Below, piece by piece: positions 45,376 to 57,850 of a DNA stretch of 64,000 nucleotides. The stretch is from Polytrichum commune (taxonomy: Eukaryota; Streptophyta; Polytrichopsida; Polytrichales; Polytrichaceae), in the NCBI GenBank assembly GCA_950295325.1, contig OX485805.1, positions 25,533,501 to 25,597,500 of the forward strand, given 5' to 3'. How positions within the stretch are numbered: the stretch's first letter is position 1; each line of letters opens with the position of its first letter. Made by a program: the position numbers and the translations under genes. The notes below the pieces were generated by a model. It searched no databases. It was not told the DNA's origin and worked only from the letters and a program-made list of their open reading frames with translations.

Positions 45376-46723
45376 TACCGTACGTTAAGGGCAGCTTCGG
45401 CGCTCTCTTGCCGAATAATTATTAAAAGTAAAAAAACACTGTTCGGCGGCAAAAAAAAATTACTAAAAATTTCGGCATTTTAAATAGTTTAATAATGCAA
45501 TTTCGGCATACATCCAAGAAGTTATTATCTAACCGTAAACAAGGATGTTTATTCACGATTTCACAATTTGTGTGAAGAGTTTTACAAAAGATATAAATCT
45601 TTCACGATTTTGTAAAGAGTTGAGAATGCTCTGTGCTTTATACAAGTAGAGTGGAGTTGTGTTCAACAATGCATATGGGATATGTAAAGTTTGAGGTGAA
45701 GCACCTAGTTAGACTTCATTTTTATAACACGCATAACTTTTGCATAGAGTCTTCAAATGACATAAAATTTGTTGGAGGTGAAAGATTACTTGATTTCTAA
45801 ACTTTTCTTAGAGCAACAAAATTCCAAAAAAGTTGATCTTCTATGCACAAATGAGCTCCGAAAAACTGTTATGAACGCATTTTAATTTTTTGATTTTTAC
45901 ACGGCTGCAATGTTTTGTCCATATCTTTCGCATAAAGACTTATTTTGACACAAAACTTGTTGGAGGTGGAAGATTACTTGATTTCTAACTTTTCTTAGAG
46001 CAACAAAATTCCAAAAAAGTTGATCTTCTATGCACAAATGAGCTCCGAAAAACTGTTATGAACGCATTTTAATTTTTTGATCTTTACACGGCTGCAATGT
46101 TTTGTCCATATCTTTCGCATAAAGACTTATTTTGACACAAAACTTGTTGGAGGTGGAAGATTACTTGATTTCTAAACTTTTCATAGAGCAACAAAATTCC
46201 AAAAAAGTTGATCTTCTATGCACAAATGAGCTCCGAAAAACTGTTATGAACGCATTTTAATTTTTTGATCTTTACACAGCTGCAATGTTTTGTCCATATC
46301 TTTTGCATAAAGATTTATTTTGACACAAAACTTGTTGGGGGTGGAAGATTACTTGATTTCTCAACTTTTGTTAGTTGGACAAAATTCTATAAAACTTCAT
46401 CTTCTATGCTCAATTGGACTCCAAAAAATTGTGTACAACACATCTGAAAAGCCTCACTTAGAGTCTTGCTACTTCTTAACCCATATTCTTTGTGGACTAG
46501 TGTAAGTGAGCTTGATTACAAAAGGAGCACCTTCTCTCCATCAGAATTCATATATGTTTCCAGTGTAAGTAAAATTCTAGTGAGAAGTTAAAATTTCTTA
46601 CTTTTCGGCAATTTTGAAAATTAATTAATTTTATATTCGGCAAAAAATGTCAATAATTTTCCAAAATTTTCGGCGTCTATTTTTAGAATTATTTTGTGCC
46701 GAAGCTGCCCTTAAAGTACGGTA
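45376..46723. mobile_element. Terminal-inverted-repeat element carrying tandem repeats
   Basis: The left end TACCGTACGTTAAGGGCAGC is followed by TTCGGC. The right end is its reverse complement with one mismatch in the first 26 bases. The core GGGCAGCTTCGGC/GCCGAAGCTGCCC is bordered on both sides by TTAA. Because the inverted repeat continues outward past TTAA, TTAA need not be the target duplication. A 3-bp TCC is a possible alternative. No transposase frame is present. The interior is mostly the tandem repeat listed next. Confidence 0.75.
45735..46440. repeat. ~187-bp tandem repeat, about 3.7 copies
   Basis: The landmark GTTGGAGGTG recurs at 45771, 45959, 46146 and (as GTTGGGGGTG) 46333, giving spacings of 188, 187 and 187 bp. 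The units are nearly identical in the middle (AGAGCAACAAAATTCC, AAAGTTGATCTTCTATGC, GCTGCAATGTTTTGTCC) and diverge at both ends of the array. Confidence 0.92.
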
Positions 46724-47627
46724 TCCACCAGAGAATGCCAGTCAAGCTTGCACACTACACATACTCCAGCTTCTAAACTGAACAACTCCTGCAAACCCAT
46801 GAATAAATATCTCAGCCTTTCAACCGATTCAAATGCAAACACTAGATGTAGGTACTGCAAGACAAATTTCAATATCAAGTGACAACAAGTGAGAAAACAT
46901 CTTATGCATGGTCATTCAGGACATGAAGGTACTCATCCTGCATACTGATTAGCTTAATGCCAGCAAATCAACAGAGGTCAACAATCAGATTCTGAGTATT
47001 TTTGCATGCAGAGGTTGTACCTTTTTGCTTCAGTATAATTTACAAACATTTGAACATGACACGCAAACTTATGCCTGATAGACATACAATGATTGTCATT
47101 GTACCTGCCGGGCAAAACGACGGCTTGCTTTTGTCGAGTACTCAAGAGAGCAACTTTGTTTACAAAACAGGTCCTCAAAAGACTCAGGCTTCTTGGATCT
47201 GTACCCTCTGAAAATGAGAACAGTTTTCTGTCAGCATTGAACTTCTCATTGACTTTCTCAGTTGGAATGTATATACGCATGAAGATCACAAAGCAGAATG
47301 ATTTCATTTCTAATCAAAATAGCCCTTCAATTAACCCACCATTCAATATGGGTTCATGAGGTGAATACTACATAGACTACATTGGAAGTCATTAGTAACT
47401 GAGCTGGTACCTCAACAGTATCTCAAATACTTATTCGTACAAGACATTTGAATTGCAGATAACTTCTTCTTTACTTTACACAAAAGCACATATGAGTGGT
47501 GTAAATTTGTTCATAAAGTGAGTATACATACTGTTTCCGAGAGTTTTTTTATTTGTATTGGTGAGTTGTGAGATCATAGCAATATAGAGATATAGCAATC
47601 TAGCTTAGAGATGTGTCCGCCGTGCAG
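46724..47627. other. Region upstream of the kinesin exons, nothing firm
   Basis: I looked here for the N-terminal kinesin motor exons, including the ATP-binding P-loop, and found none. The minus-strand 109-codon frame at 47307-46978 is unrecognised. Confidence 0.4.
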
Positions 47628-49205
47628 ATGCGGGACGATAATAGAAAGAGCGTGTATGTAGAGAATTTATTTGAGGTCGAGGTTGTAAGTGTTCAAGATG
47701 TCGTCCACGTTCTCCTCCTGGTGAGAAATGTTTCACTCCCTGAGTATCTGAGTCTGAATCAATTTGTCATTTACACTGACTAGTTTTCTAACTTGGAGAA
47801 TAGCATTATTGAGGGCCTTGATCGAATTCCCTGATCCAACAACAATTATATTTTCATTCTCCGTTGCTTTAATGTGTATGCAGGGAGCTGCCAACAGAAA
47901 AATGGCGGCTACTAATATGAACAAAGAGAGCAGTCGCTCACATTGTGTGTTTACCTGCATTGTTGAAAGCAAGGTTAGCATCCCCTTCGTGGATTCATTG
48001 GTAAACAAGTTCTCAACAAGGTCACGTCAGGTTTAAAACTTTAGGTTTTTAACTCGTCAATCTGCAGACACAGAAACTCAGAGTATTACCCATATTCATG
48101 CTGATGCTATCTGGGCATTTCAGATTTTCCATGACACTCCTCTGGACTGTGCGGAGGGAATTTGACTCAGTGACGAATACCTGGTATGGACGATTGAATC
48201 TGGTGGATCTTGCAGTTCGGAACGGTAAAGTCCTGTACACATCTTCATTGAAACTCAACAGAGGTCAGTTTTCCTTAATATTTGTTCTGATAGATACAAT
48301 TTTAAATCAAGCAATGATGGGCTACCAACACGTTCTTTGCAGACAAAAGAACTCGGGTGCTGAAGGTGAACAGTTGAAGGAGGCAGCCAATATCAACAAG
48401 TCGCTCTCAACTCTTGGGTATGTGGAACTTTTGGAACAGTTCACGCTTGTAAATAAAACTCCTTCTCAGGAATAAGCAGTTTGTGATAGTGGTAACAGTA
48501 TTCCATATTTCTAATGAGTAGTTTGTGTCGACCCTGCAGACTTGTTATCATGATCTTGGTGGATGTTGCAAATGGCAAGCAGCGTCATGTGCCCTACCGT
48601 GACTCAAAGCTTACATATATGCTCCAGGTGTGATTAAGCTTGGCAGAAGCACCCGCCTATTTTTGTACTCGCTTTGCCTATCTTTTAGCCTATCCGAGAT
48701 TTAATGAACGAGGCAGCAGTCAATTGTGGTCCACCAAGCCCGAGGATTTAATCGTGACATTTGTTCCCTCTCCTGGGTGCAGGATTCCTTAGGAGGTAAC
48801 TCCAAGACAACCATGATTGCCAATATCAGCCCTTCCAGCTAGTAATTATCCTGATCGTTCATGGTTGTTCAATGTGTTGTTGACCTTGTCTCAAATATAA
48901 AAGCGAAGTGCTATTCGAAGCCTCGTGCTTCATCTTGCAAACTGTTTGCTAATTAAGATATGTGTCTTGGCTCTGTGTATGGCAGTTGTGCGCTTGAAAA
49001 TTTGAGTACGCTCAAATTTGCTCAACGGGCCAAATTCATCCATAATAATGTATGATGTCGTACCAAACTTTTTCGACAGAATTATTGCTACTTTCTTGTT
49101 CTTACTAATCATATGATGTTATGACCAAAACGTAGAGATTGTTTGATTCTTAACAGTCTTACAATGATGCAATTCAATTGACAGGCGGTCGTAAACGAAT
49201 CATGA
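47628..49205 (+). pseudogene. KIN-12-type kinesin motor pseudogene, C-terminal half of the motor
   Basis: Seven exon-like blocks with GT-AG borders follow the plant KIN-12 (phragmoplast kinesin) motor: 47628-47720 (KSVYVENLFEVEVV), 47884-47973 (AATNMNKESSRSH, switch I region), up to 48224 (GRLNLVDLA, switch II), 48343-48417 (GAEGEQLKEAANINKSLSTL), 48540-48627 (RHVPYRDSKLTYMLQ), 48783-48841 (DSLGGNSKTTMIANISPSS) and 48986-49049 (STLKFAQRAKFIHNN). A last block at 49185 (AVVNES) runs into TGA at 49203. Phases agree at most junctions. Defects: one base is missing just after LVDLA, so the GSE of switch II is out of frame; the acceptor for the switch II exon is not evident; the P-loop exons and the long coiled-coil tail are absent. 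Confidence 0.85.
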
Positions 49206-52200
49206 ACATAAACTTCGACACACATCCTCAAAGGGTTATTTAGGAAAAAAAATCGACACATCAAAGTTTTCTTGGGACAAGTATTAGCTAAATTATGGGA
49301 TTGTAGTATACTATGTGCCATCTGAGAGATTCTTTTACCCCAGGCAATTGGACATCAGCACTAGGCTGTCCTCCCAACATAAACTGTACTTTTAGCATTA
49401 TTATATAAAGCGAAATGGACTTGGTCAACAATTTATCCTGCACTTGTGATGTTGTTTGTAAAACATTTCAGTTCATTATGCTTACTCGACTGTCCCTGCA
49501 TGAAACCTACCTGTTTGTGAATAAACCAGGTAATCTACCTGCATACACAAGTCCAAAATATTTGGAGAGGGGGAATTATTGCATACAAGCGTATATCTCA
49601 TCCATCCAACATCAAAACTTGACCCCCTATAGGTTTGTTGTTGATTCACCTCATATCACTTGAACTAGATTAATTTGAGAAAGAAACTTAGATAATAAGG
49701 AGAAATTGATGTTGGTATGAATAGCATGAATGTTGTGAATAGTTTTGTTGTGAGTATATTATTTATAGTAAATAGTGCTGGTACTTTCAGTGAATAGTGC
49801 CAGGATGAACAATGCTTCCTAGATCTTATGGTGGCACTAATTTCATAGCATGAAGAAATTTAGTATCACCTTCACTAATTTCCCACACGCACTATTATCC
49901 CACCCTCACTAAATGAGATAAATAGTGTAGTCAAGTGTTTGAGTTTTTTAGCAAGCCTATGTTTATTTTACAAATAAAAATTGCAGAAACACCCTACCAC
50001 GGTAATTAATCTTCTTTTTACATATTGGAAGGTTTCAGACTTCGGATTTGGTGTGCATGACATTCAATGGAGTTATCTTTGTGATCCTCAAATACGTAAC
50101 TTATATTGTGTTCTTGATTTGAGCATTTCATCTTGCTCGAAGTCTTGGTAGATTCTCTTTTGTTTGCTGATGCTATCGATTACCTCCTTCGTGTAGTTCC
50201 AATTACCATCATCATTTTGCTATATCTGATTGTGCTTTTATTGCACGCTAGGGCCACCTCAAAATGTAAGTGGGATACCCCAAAGGAGTTACATTAACTT
50301 ACACTAATCATAAGTTAGCTCGAAATGGAACCCTATTGTGAACAATCTACGTCACGTTTTTTGGATGAGGAAATGTGAAGATCACAAAGCCAACATGTAA
50401 TTATACCTCAAAGATATCAATCTCTTTTTTTTTGGGTTATTTTTTCCCCCCGTTATTGAGCGGATCATGATTGAGTTTGGTCTTAACTTCACACCCGCAT
50501 ACAAATGAACCACCTCTCCTACAAGAGCCTCCTCCTCCCACCAACAGAGGGGCCTCGGCCCCGAGTGGCTCGTTGGGAACCTTGGATCCACATCCACGGC
50601 CACACCCACCACGCCCTTGCACACAGGTGTGACGATGTCAACTATGCCCGCCATTGCCGTGAGCAGATTGTCAAATTCAATTAATATATCCACAATGCCT
50701 CCATTCCATGGCCGGTGGACACCTCGTGCACCATAGCATGCTTACAAATTTCGTGCGATGGCTAGGTATGAGAGAGGATGGCGAGGACCGAAGCTGGATG
50801 AAGTTTCTATTCAGTTCCCGTACCTACATTACATCCATTTCCGATGCATGTGGTTTGGCTCGGGTATACAATATCCCAAAATGCTCTATGGTCGTTTCAT
50901 GGCAAGTGTCCAAGACTACCTCCATTGTCTCCGCCATTGACATTGATATCTATCATGGTTGGGTCCAAGGCCACAACCTCCATGGACATGGCCATCGTTG
51001 GCATGTCCACTAGTGCATGGTTGGGCCTAAAAGAGACATTTCCATAAACTTTTGATATTTCATGTATGTTAAATAACTTGAAATTTTTTCTAAACAATTC
51101 CATAGATCTACAAAACTAAACAAAATGTCTACAAAATGTATTGTAATAAATAATAAATTCTTATGCAACCTACAAAAAATTGCAAAGATGTTTTAAAAAA
51201 ACCTTTTACCATCCACTACGTGGGGTCCATTGATGTTGGATTGCCAAGTGAAAACAATTAATATCAATTTACTTTGCAATGTTCATGATGAACTGATGCA
51301 TGGTAGGCTATATTACCGTGCTTGATTAAAAAGCAAAAAGCAAAAAGCATCCCAAATCATAATCGGCTGGGGAAAAGTGTTCCTCATCAGAAACAATTTA
51401 CCCTTGAAGGTTGAAGGCTGTTTTAGATAATAGCACTCGTTATTCACTTGCTATATAGTGAAGGTTGAAAGGTTGGAAAATTTACCAATTTGTTAATAGA
51501 TTCAAAGATCACTTTTACAAATGGCTGGTGTCCTGAAATGACTTTTCCGACTCCATGAATGCACATTCAAGCTTAATATTGAAGAAATTATTTATGAATG
51601 AATGATCCATAGACTGGGGCTGCCATTTATTGGATGTGATGAGCACACATAGACAAATGATGTGCCCAACAGGATGTGTGAAAGTTTTATACGATTGTGA
51701 TGCAAGGAGTATTTTACATGAAGTATGAGTGTTTTTAATGTTATAAATTGCATTTGGGACACTAACATAATGTCCAACGATGTCAAATTATTAGTAAAGC
51801 TTACCTACAACTTTGTATATTTGGGAAGGTGGTGATGGACATGGAAAACTCTTCTTCCAAAGACGTTGTGGATTCAGCCGGCCAATGAAGAACCAACCAT
51901 TCATCATTAAGACAGAAAATAGCAAAACAGAGGAATTCGTTGTTACAGGCATATGTGCCCTGTAAGCTATTAAATCCGTCGAGTGCTCAAGAATAGGGAG
52001 AAAGAATATGATACCCAGAAATTTCAGACACTGGTGCGTAATGATTTGTTACCCATCACCGTGCTTATCCATAGGGTGGCCTGATCTCCACAATGGAATT
52101 AGTTACACTTGCAATCACTTCAATAACAAAGCTTCAGGCACCACTGAAGTTTAATGACTTCAACTTTCAGGGATTCAAGTGTCCAGTCCTTCCTTCACAT

Positions 52201-52315
52201 TATTGAACAATGAAAGAGCTTTATGTTTAAAATGGAGATCTTCTCACTATTCACATTGAAGTTAAAAACACCTGCAAAACCCTTAGGCACCTTCACAGAA
52301 TCTGGGATGCTTCTC
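49206..52315. other. Intergenic, dispersed repeat fragments
   Basis: 49568-49680 repeats 17430-17540, and 49876-49945 repeats 4860-4940. 50470-51050 is GC-richer with overlapping anonymous ORFs (103 and 101 codons on opposite strands) lacking known motifs. The remainder is AT-rich with no gene seen. Confidence 0.45.
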
Positions 52316-55300
52316 TCAGACACCATCTGTGCCATCAACGGACACCTGCATGTCAGCTCGCCCACCAGCCATTCTCTCTGCCTTTAACCCTCGTTCTCCT
52401 GATCCAAAAGCATCCGAAACCAGGTTCACAACATTTCTCAGGAATAAAATTGTAAATTGAGCTGCATATTGATGGTGGAGCCAGCCAAAGATTCAAAAAG
52501 GATGAAGACAGACAAGACTGGGCAAAATAGACGCAGAAGTCCAAGCTGTACCTGTGCGAACACGTATGACGTCCGAAACAGGTGACACTGCACCAACCAA
52601 CACAAAGCATGATGTTACTTCAAACTGAATAGTCAAACACTTTGGCCAACCAGTATTCCACGAAATTCAATTTTATGTGTTATGCAAAATCTAAGCTACC
52701 ACAGAAACAAACTGGAGATATATGAAACATATAATAACTTGCTTGTAACTTCACATACCAAATATTTTCCCATCTCCAATTTCACCAGTCCTTGCTTGAT
52801 CAATAATAGTATCAATCACAGCTTCCACCTGTTGCCAAAGTCATATTCGAATTAACTTCCATGATAAAATAAATAAGAATCATTTGTTCAAGGTTCTTCA
52901 AAGAAATGTATTGCCATTTTATTAACATGCTGTTTTCAATAAATAAAATAAAAATATTGCATACATAAAAAATCCTAAGACCACTAGCACAACTCACCTG
53001 GTCATGAGAAACCACTATCTCCAGCTTCACCTTTGTAAGAAAGCTGTCTCCAGCATACTCCGTGCCTGTGATTGACAAAGAAAACATTTCCTGTCAGTTG
53101 TGCACCTTCGAATCATCTGTGGGAATATATCTCCACAACCCAAAGTACAGGATTGGAAACATACTTAATACTCTAATCAACTTTTCAAGGTCAGCAAATT
53201 TCAAATACCATACACAAGAGAAGTTGAAATTGAATACTACTAATGTCCGACATCATTAGTACCCCTGTTGTCTACAACAAAATGCCAATAAAGAAATGGA
53301 CAAACCAGCTTGCCGCTCTCGAGAGCCACCCTGAGCACCAAAGCCTCGGACATCTGTGACAGTAACACCTCGAATTCCCATCTTGATAAGAGCCTGTTAG
53401 ATAACCATTGCCAACAACCTCTGCATCAGATTGAGGAAGGAAGGTTTCATGAAGGTTGATGAGGTGCTAGAGGTAACTAAAAACTCCAACATAGACAAAA
53501 TTATCATGATTACTCATTAAGGTCAACTAAAGCCTTTGCAGAAATACATACGCTCTTCAGACATTACCTGCTGTCTTCAATAACTTAATACAATCTCCAT
53601 CCCACCTTTACTGGAATTACCTTAATGCTCTGATACAAAGACTATGAAATTCTTCCTGAGCTGGGAGGCATATGTTCAATAGTATGCTGCGTTACTATAT
53701 TACAAAGGTTAAGACTGTTAAAAGATGATACAAATAAAAGGTTCATGAGTCATACTGACGAAACAGGAGTCAGTCGCCATGGTCTTTAGCCAGAGCAAAA
53801 CATGCACCCAAACATGCACAAACGAAAAGCCAACAAAAAACTTAGTCCAACAAACTTAAAGGGTACCACCATAAACTTTATTGACAGTATTCTTAGAGAA
53901 ACTAGCTATTCTCTCTTAGAATCTAGAGAATCATTGCCCCCTAATTCGTCACATAAGTACCAAAAGAATCGAAAAGGAAGCCATGACATGCAAATTAACT
54001 GCAAATGTTTATGAAAGGTGTGCACCTTAAAACTGCTTCAACTTTGTAGAAGTCCACATGTGGTATAAAGTCTGCACACTCACACCAGCGACTCTGAGAT
54101 CTCAGTAACCTGGACGTGCTGATCAATCTGTCTCGCCTCTCACATTATTTTGTTCATTACAGTTACTCAGGCACTCGGAGAAGAATCAGCAGACCTCAGC
54201 AATTTGATCTGCTTAAACCCTAAACCCTAACCCTGCACAACCAGAAATATACTTCCCATTCAAGTCTCAGGCCCTACCTTTGGACTGGTCACCGAAAGTT
54301 CCTAAGTCAGTTTCCACTTCTGCTCTTGGTACTCCAATGTTCTTTCTTCCGAGATCGAAACTCCTTGAAGTGCCTGTCAAAGTCAGATATCCAATTGCCC
54401 CTTCTCAAAACTTGATGGAGAATATGCGATTGATGCGATTGATGGAGAATATACGACTATGTAGGCAATTATTGGCAGAATAATAACAAAAAACTTACAT
54501 TCTAGAGGATAAGTGGCTTGAGAGGTGGAAATGCAGATCCTCCTATACTGAAACAATGCCCATCTTACTACTAGCCTTCTGACTTAGATGCAAAGAACTT
54601 CAAATATAAAGTAGCAAGGCTGCAGAGACAAGAAATGTCCGATTCCCATTACTCTGTTGTTATGTAAAGACTTTGTTATCATTAGAATCTTGGCAGTCGA
54701 ACAAGGCTTACAATAATAAAGTACAGCATGCATTAAGTATTTTCGTGAGCAAGCACCTTCTGTAGTTATCTTCGTCAGGACGCGTATCTTCTGTCCCGAG
54801 GAATATGTGACGATCGTGAATTGTTCAATTCTTGTTATCAACATTTAGGTTCACAAGAGCACGCTCTCAAAGAATACATAGCGCAATTTCACCGCAATTA
54901 AACCAGGGGAGTGATCACACTCTTTGCTTATATTATTATTCTGGTACTGACTGCGCTTACGGAAATTATACTATTACCAAATTCTTCGTCAAGTGGAAGT
55001 CAAAGTGCTTAATAATCCGAAGATGCAGACCTAGAATCAAAACTTGATCCGCGTTTGCAGAAAAAGACGAAAAGAACCTCCTCTCCGGGACCACGAAACT
55101 TCCCGCATTGAATAAAAATTGCAAATCGAAATCATCGCCATTCCTCTCAGAACAATTACTCGCCGCTACCTATCCCTCCACTGGGATTCGAATACGAAAT
55201 TCACATATACAATTCACAACCCCCCCCCTTCCGGGACAATAATCCGCCACTAAAATATGCAATCACAAATAGAGTACACATTTCATCCTCCGCCATTTGA

Positions 55301-55570
55301 AACACAAAGATACATCAAGAGCTGAACACACTCACCAGCGGATGCAATCCTGGTTCCCGAGAACGGACGCCATTTGTCCAGGCTCTTCTTACTCAAAGAT
55401 GCTCCACTGTGAGCACAAACGTGTGAGTATCCAGTCGCAGGAAAGGACAAGGAAGAAGAAGCAGTCACAGATGAGTGTGTTGATGATGTAAGAGCACACG
55501 ACGCCTCGCCAGACGAAGAGATGGATTGCGCAAGCCTTGCGGCCGGAGCACCTTGAAGCGCCATCGCCAT
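52316..55570 (-). CDS. GLB1: Plastid PII nitrogen-sensor protein
   Basis: PII proteins sense 2-oxoglutarate and ATP/ADP in the chloroplast and control N-acetylglutamate kinase (arginine synthesis) and acetyl-CoA carboxylase. Nine exons join without a phase error: 55570-55336, 54373-54278, 54071-54026, 53783-53756 (28 nt), 53393-53306, 53065-52998, 52828-52759, 52587-52552 and 52398-52316, totalling 750 nt, or 249 residues. The first ~80 residues are Ser/Ala-rich with few acids, as in a transit peptide. The core has DFYKVEAVLRPWR, LIKMGIRGVTVTDVRGFG, the T-loop AQGGSRERQAGTEY (no bacterial uridylylated Tyr, as usual in plants), the C-terminal signature TGEIGDGKIFVSPV and SDVIRVRTGERG. The tail continues 20 residues (ERMAGGRADMQVSVDGTDGV), a position where many plant PII proteins have a glutamine-binding Q-loop. 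Whether this tail serves that role is inference. Confidence 0.96.
54211..54232. promoter_or_regulatory. Telo-box cluster in GLB1 intron 2
   Basis: TTAAACCCTAAACCCTAACC contains overlapping AAACCCTAA units, a known plant cis-element and short interstitial telomere-like repeat. It lies in the second intron of GLB1. A regulatory role is inference. Confidence 0.5.
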
Positions 55571-55618
55571 TGCTGCCAAACCTTTCACTTCTGTCTCGCT
55601 CTCCACTGAACAAGTACT

Positions 55619-55950
55619 CTCCCCTAAAATCTACGAACGCCCTAGATCTCAGGAGCTTGACACGAGAGCCTAAATAACTCTGTATTTGGCCAGCACACTC
55701 GTTCCGCTAAAATCTACTCGAGGAGTAGATTTCTCTTAGGATGCCACTTCATGGACACCTAGATTTCTTACCTCACCACGAAGAATTATTCTCCATTGAA
55801 ATCTACGAAGGCCCAAGATTTCAGAAGCTTGACGAGAGCCTAAATAGCACTGGACCACTTGTTGAGCTAGAATCTACACCGGTCCAAGAATTCTTAGAAG
55901 ATGCCAATTCGTGTACATCTAGATTGCCCACCAACTTGGTGGTCCCCAAA
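55619..55950. repeat. Tandem duplication in the GLB1 5' region
   Basis: Blocks beginning at about 55619 and 55791 (offset 172 bp) share AAATCTACGAA, GAGAGCCTAAATA, GATGCCA and the CTAGATT-type end in order, at moderate identity. They start about 50 bp upstream of the GLB1 ATG, so the 5' UTR/promoter has been partly duplicated. Confidence 0.7.
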
Positions 55951-56028
55951 TATTCTGCCTTGTCTGTAAGCTGCCCTATTTAGTTGAGGGTCGAGACTCG
56001 AGAGCAATGAATGGGGAGACCCCACTAC

Positions 56029-56398
56029 TACACTAACTAGTCCGATTAGTGTGGGTGGAAAATTAACGTGGAAATAATTAACGTGGACCACGATAATTTT
56101 CTAGTCAAGGTCGAATCAACATGCGTTAAACATCCTGGGTGTTCACATGACGTTTTCATAAAGACTTCTGACCAACACATCGAATGTTAGTGATAGGAAG
56201 AAAAGAAGTAGCACAAAAGAAAGTAATCACCTATACTAATTTTTAAGAAATTTGATTATTGTGGCCCACGTCAATTTTCTACTGGGAACTTAGCGTGCGT
56301 TGAAAATTAATGTGGACTACATTAATTCTCATTATGAGAAACAACGTGGGTTGTAGAGAATGTTTGTGACCCATAGTAATCAGATTGTTTAGTGTAGT
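56029..56398. mobile_element. MITE with ACTACACTAA termini
   Basis: Left ACTACACTAACTAGTCCGAT and right ATCAGATTGTTTAGTGTAGT are inverted copies around about 330 bp of non-coding DNA. The left half (GTGGAAATAAT, TCTAGTCAAGG) recurs at 59253-59345, a truncated second copy. Confidence 0.65.
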
Positions 56399-56981
56399 TA
56401 CAAAGCAACCGGCTCTTTTTCCCAAATTACCAATTCAAAACCGAAATTCTAGGAAATAAACCAAACCATAGTTAATGATACTTCTTGTTTCGAGTAGACA
56501 TACAAAGAATAACCAAAATATCTCAATGAATAACCGGTTAATTATGAAGGAGTAAGGATAGTGACTAAGTTGGCTTAAATTTCTCCCCGTTCACTGTCAA
56601 GTGTTAGTATGGCCTTGGGAGATGCTATTTGGACATTTGTATGTTTGTTGTTTATTTATTAATCTTCAATATTCCAATAGAAGAGTCAATTTAGGGCCAT
56701 TTTTCACACATGAGCCATGGACCGTGACCAAGTAATTGTGAGGGCCCTAGATTCTCATACAAAGGCCGTACCACTAACATGGCCTGCCATGATTTGCATC
56801 ATACCTACCTCTTGGAGGTGGGCTTGAAGCAAAATTTCGGTAGACCATGAAACATTATCCATAAGAAGCCATGTATGAACCCATGTAGAATTTTCATCCA
56901 TGATAATTTCTTTGGGCCCTTAAGCCCTCACCTCCTTCTAGTGTGAACTGAACTTGGCTATTCGACCAATGAGAGGTCTTA

Positions 56982-57787
56982 GGGCCAGTTCACACAGGAT
57001 CTCAAATCCTAAGTCCCAAGTTGCTTCATGTCAATTCATGCAATTCGAGCCATTGAGAGCATGGAACTTAGGACTTACCACTTCACACGGGGTCCCAAGC
57101 ATGACCTAGATATTTACATGGCCACACTTTTTGGAGGTAAGGTTTGGGACTTGTATTGAGAGTTGGGTCGAGCAAAAAGCTATACCTGAGTCTCAACACA
57201 AGTTCTACGAACATTTTGGCATCAAACAAACAAGATCCACCTTTATTGAGAAAGGAACCATATTTGAATGGTTCCTTGAGGCTCAAACATTGGGACTTTG
57301 CATCCATGTCAGGCCTTGCTAACATGTGTGGGACTTGAGACTTGGCCCGGGGATGGACTCTTCATACCATGTACAAACTAACGTGAGTGTAAGAAGGGGC
57401 ATTGTTTGAGGCATTCGTGTACATAGTAAACTTAAAGGGAGAGGCATTGTTTTCTCTTCTTTGTATGTCCATAAAGGCTATTAAGAAATAAGGATAAAAG
57501 TAGATGTACAAAAGTGGGCCCTAAGGTTTAGAGGAAAACTTGATAATGGATGTGTTAGTCTCATCCAATTCATGTTTTCATCCACTATTGTCATATGGTA
57601 ATAGTTCTCAATGAGCTACCCTATCCATTCTTGTTAGGGTTTGCATTTTGGGTTCTAGGTAATTACAAACCAGAGGCTCTCGGAGTGCTCATGGGCTCCC
57701 TGGAGTTTTTCTCTTCATGTTGTGGCTAAGTTATTGTGCATTTGTCTTTGCTTGTTTGATGCAATCGTTGAGTTACATGTTACGGAC

Positions 57788-57850
<63 letters not shown>

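Noticed and set aside
45385-46714. Firm assignment of the inverted-repeat element to piggyBac because of TTAA on both sides
   Set aside because: The inverted repeat continues beyond TTAA (TACCGTAC on both ends), so TTAA may simply be part of the terminus.
47733-48008. Minus-strand 91-codon ORF opposite the kinesin exons
   Set aside because: It is antisense to a clearly recognisable kinesin exon and shows no domain of its own.
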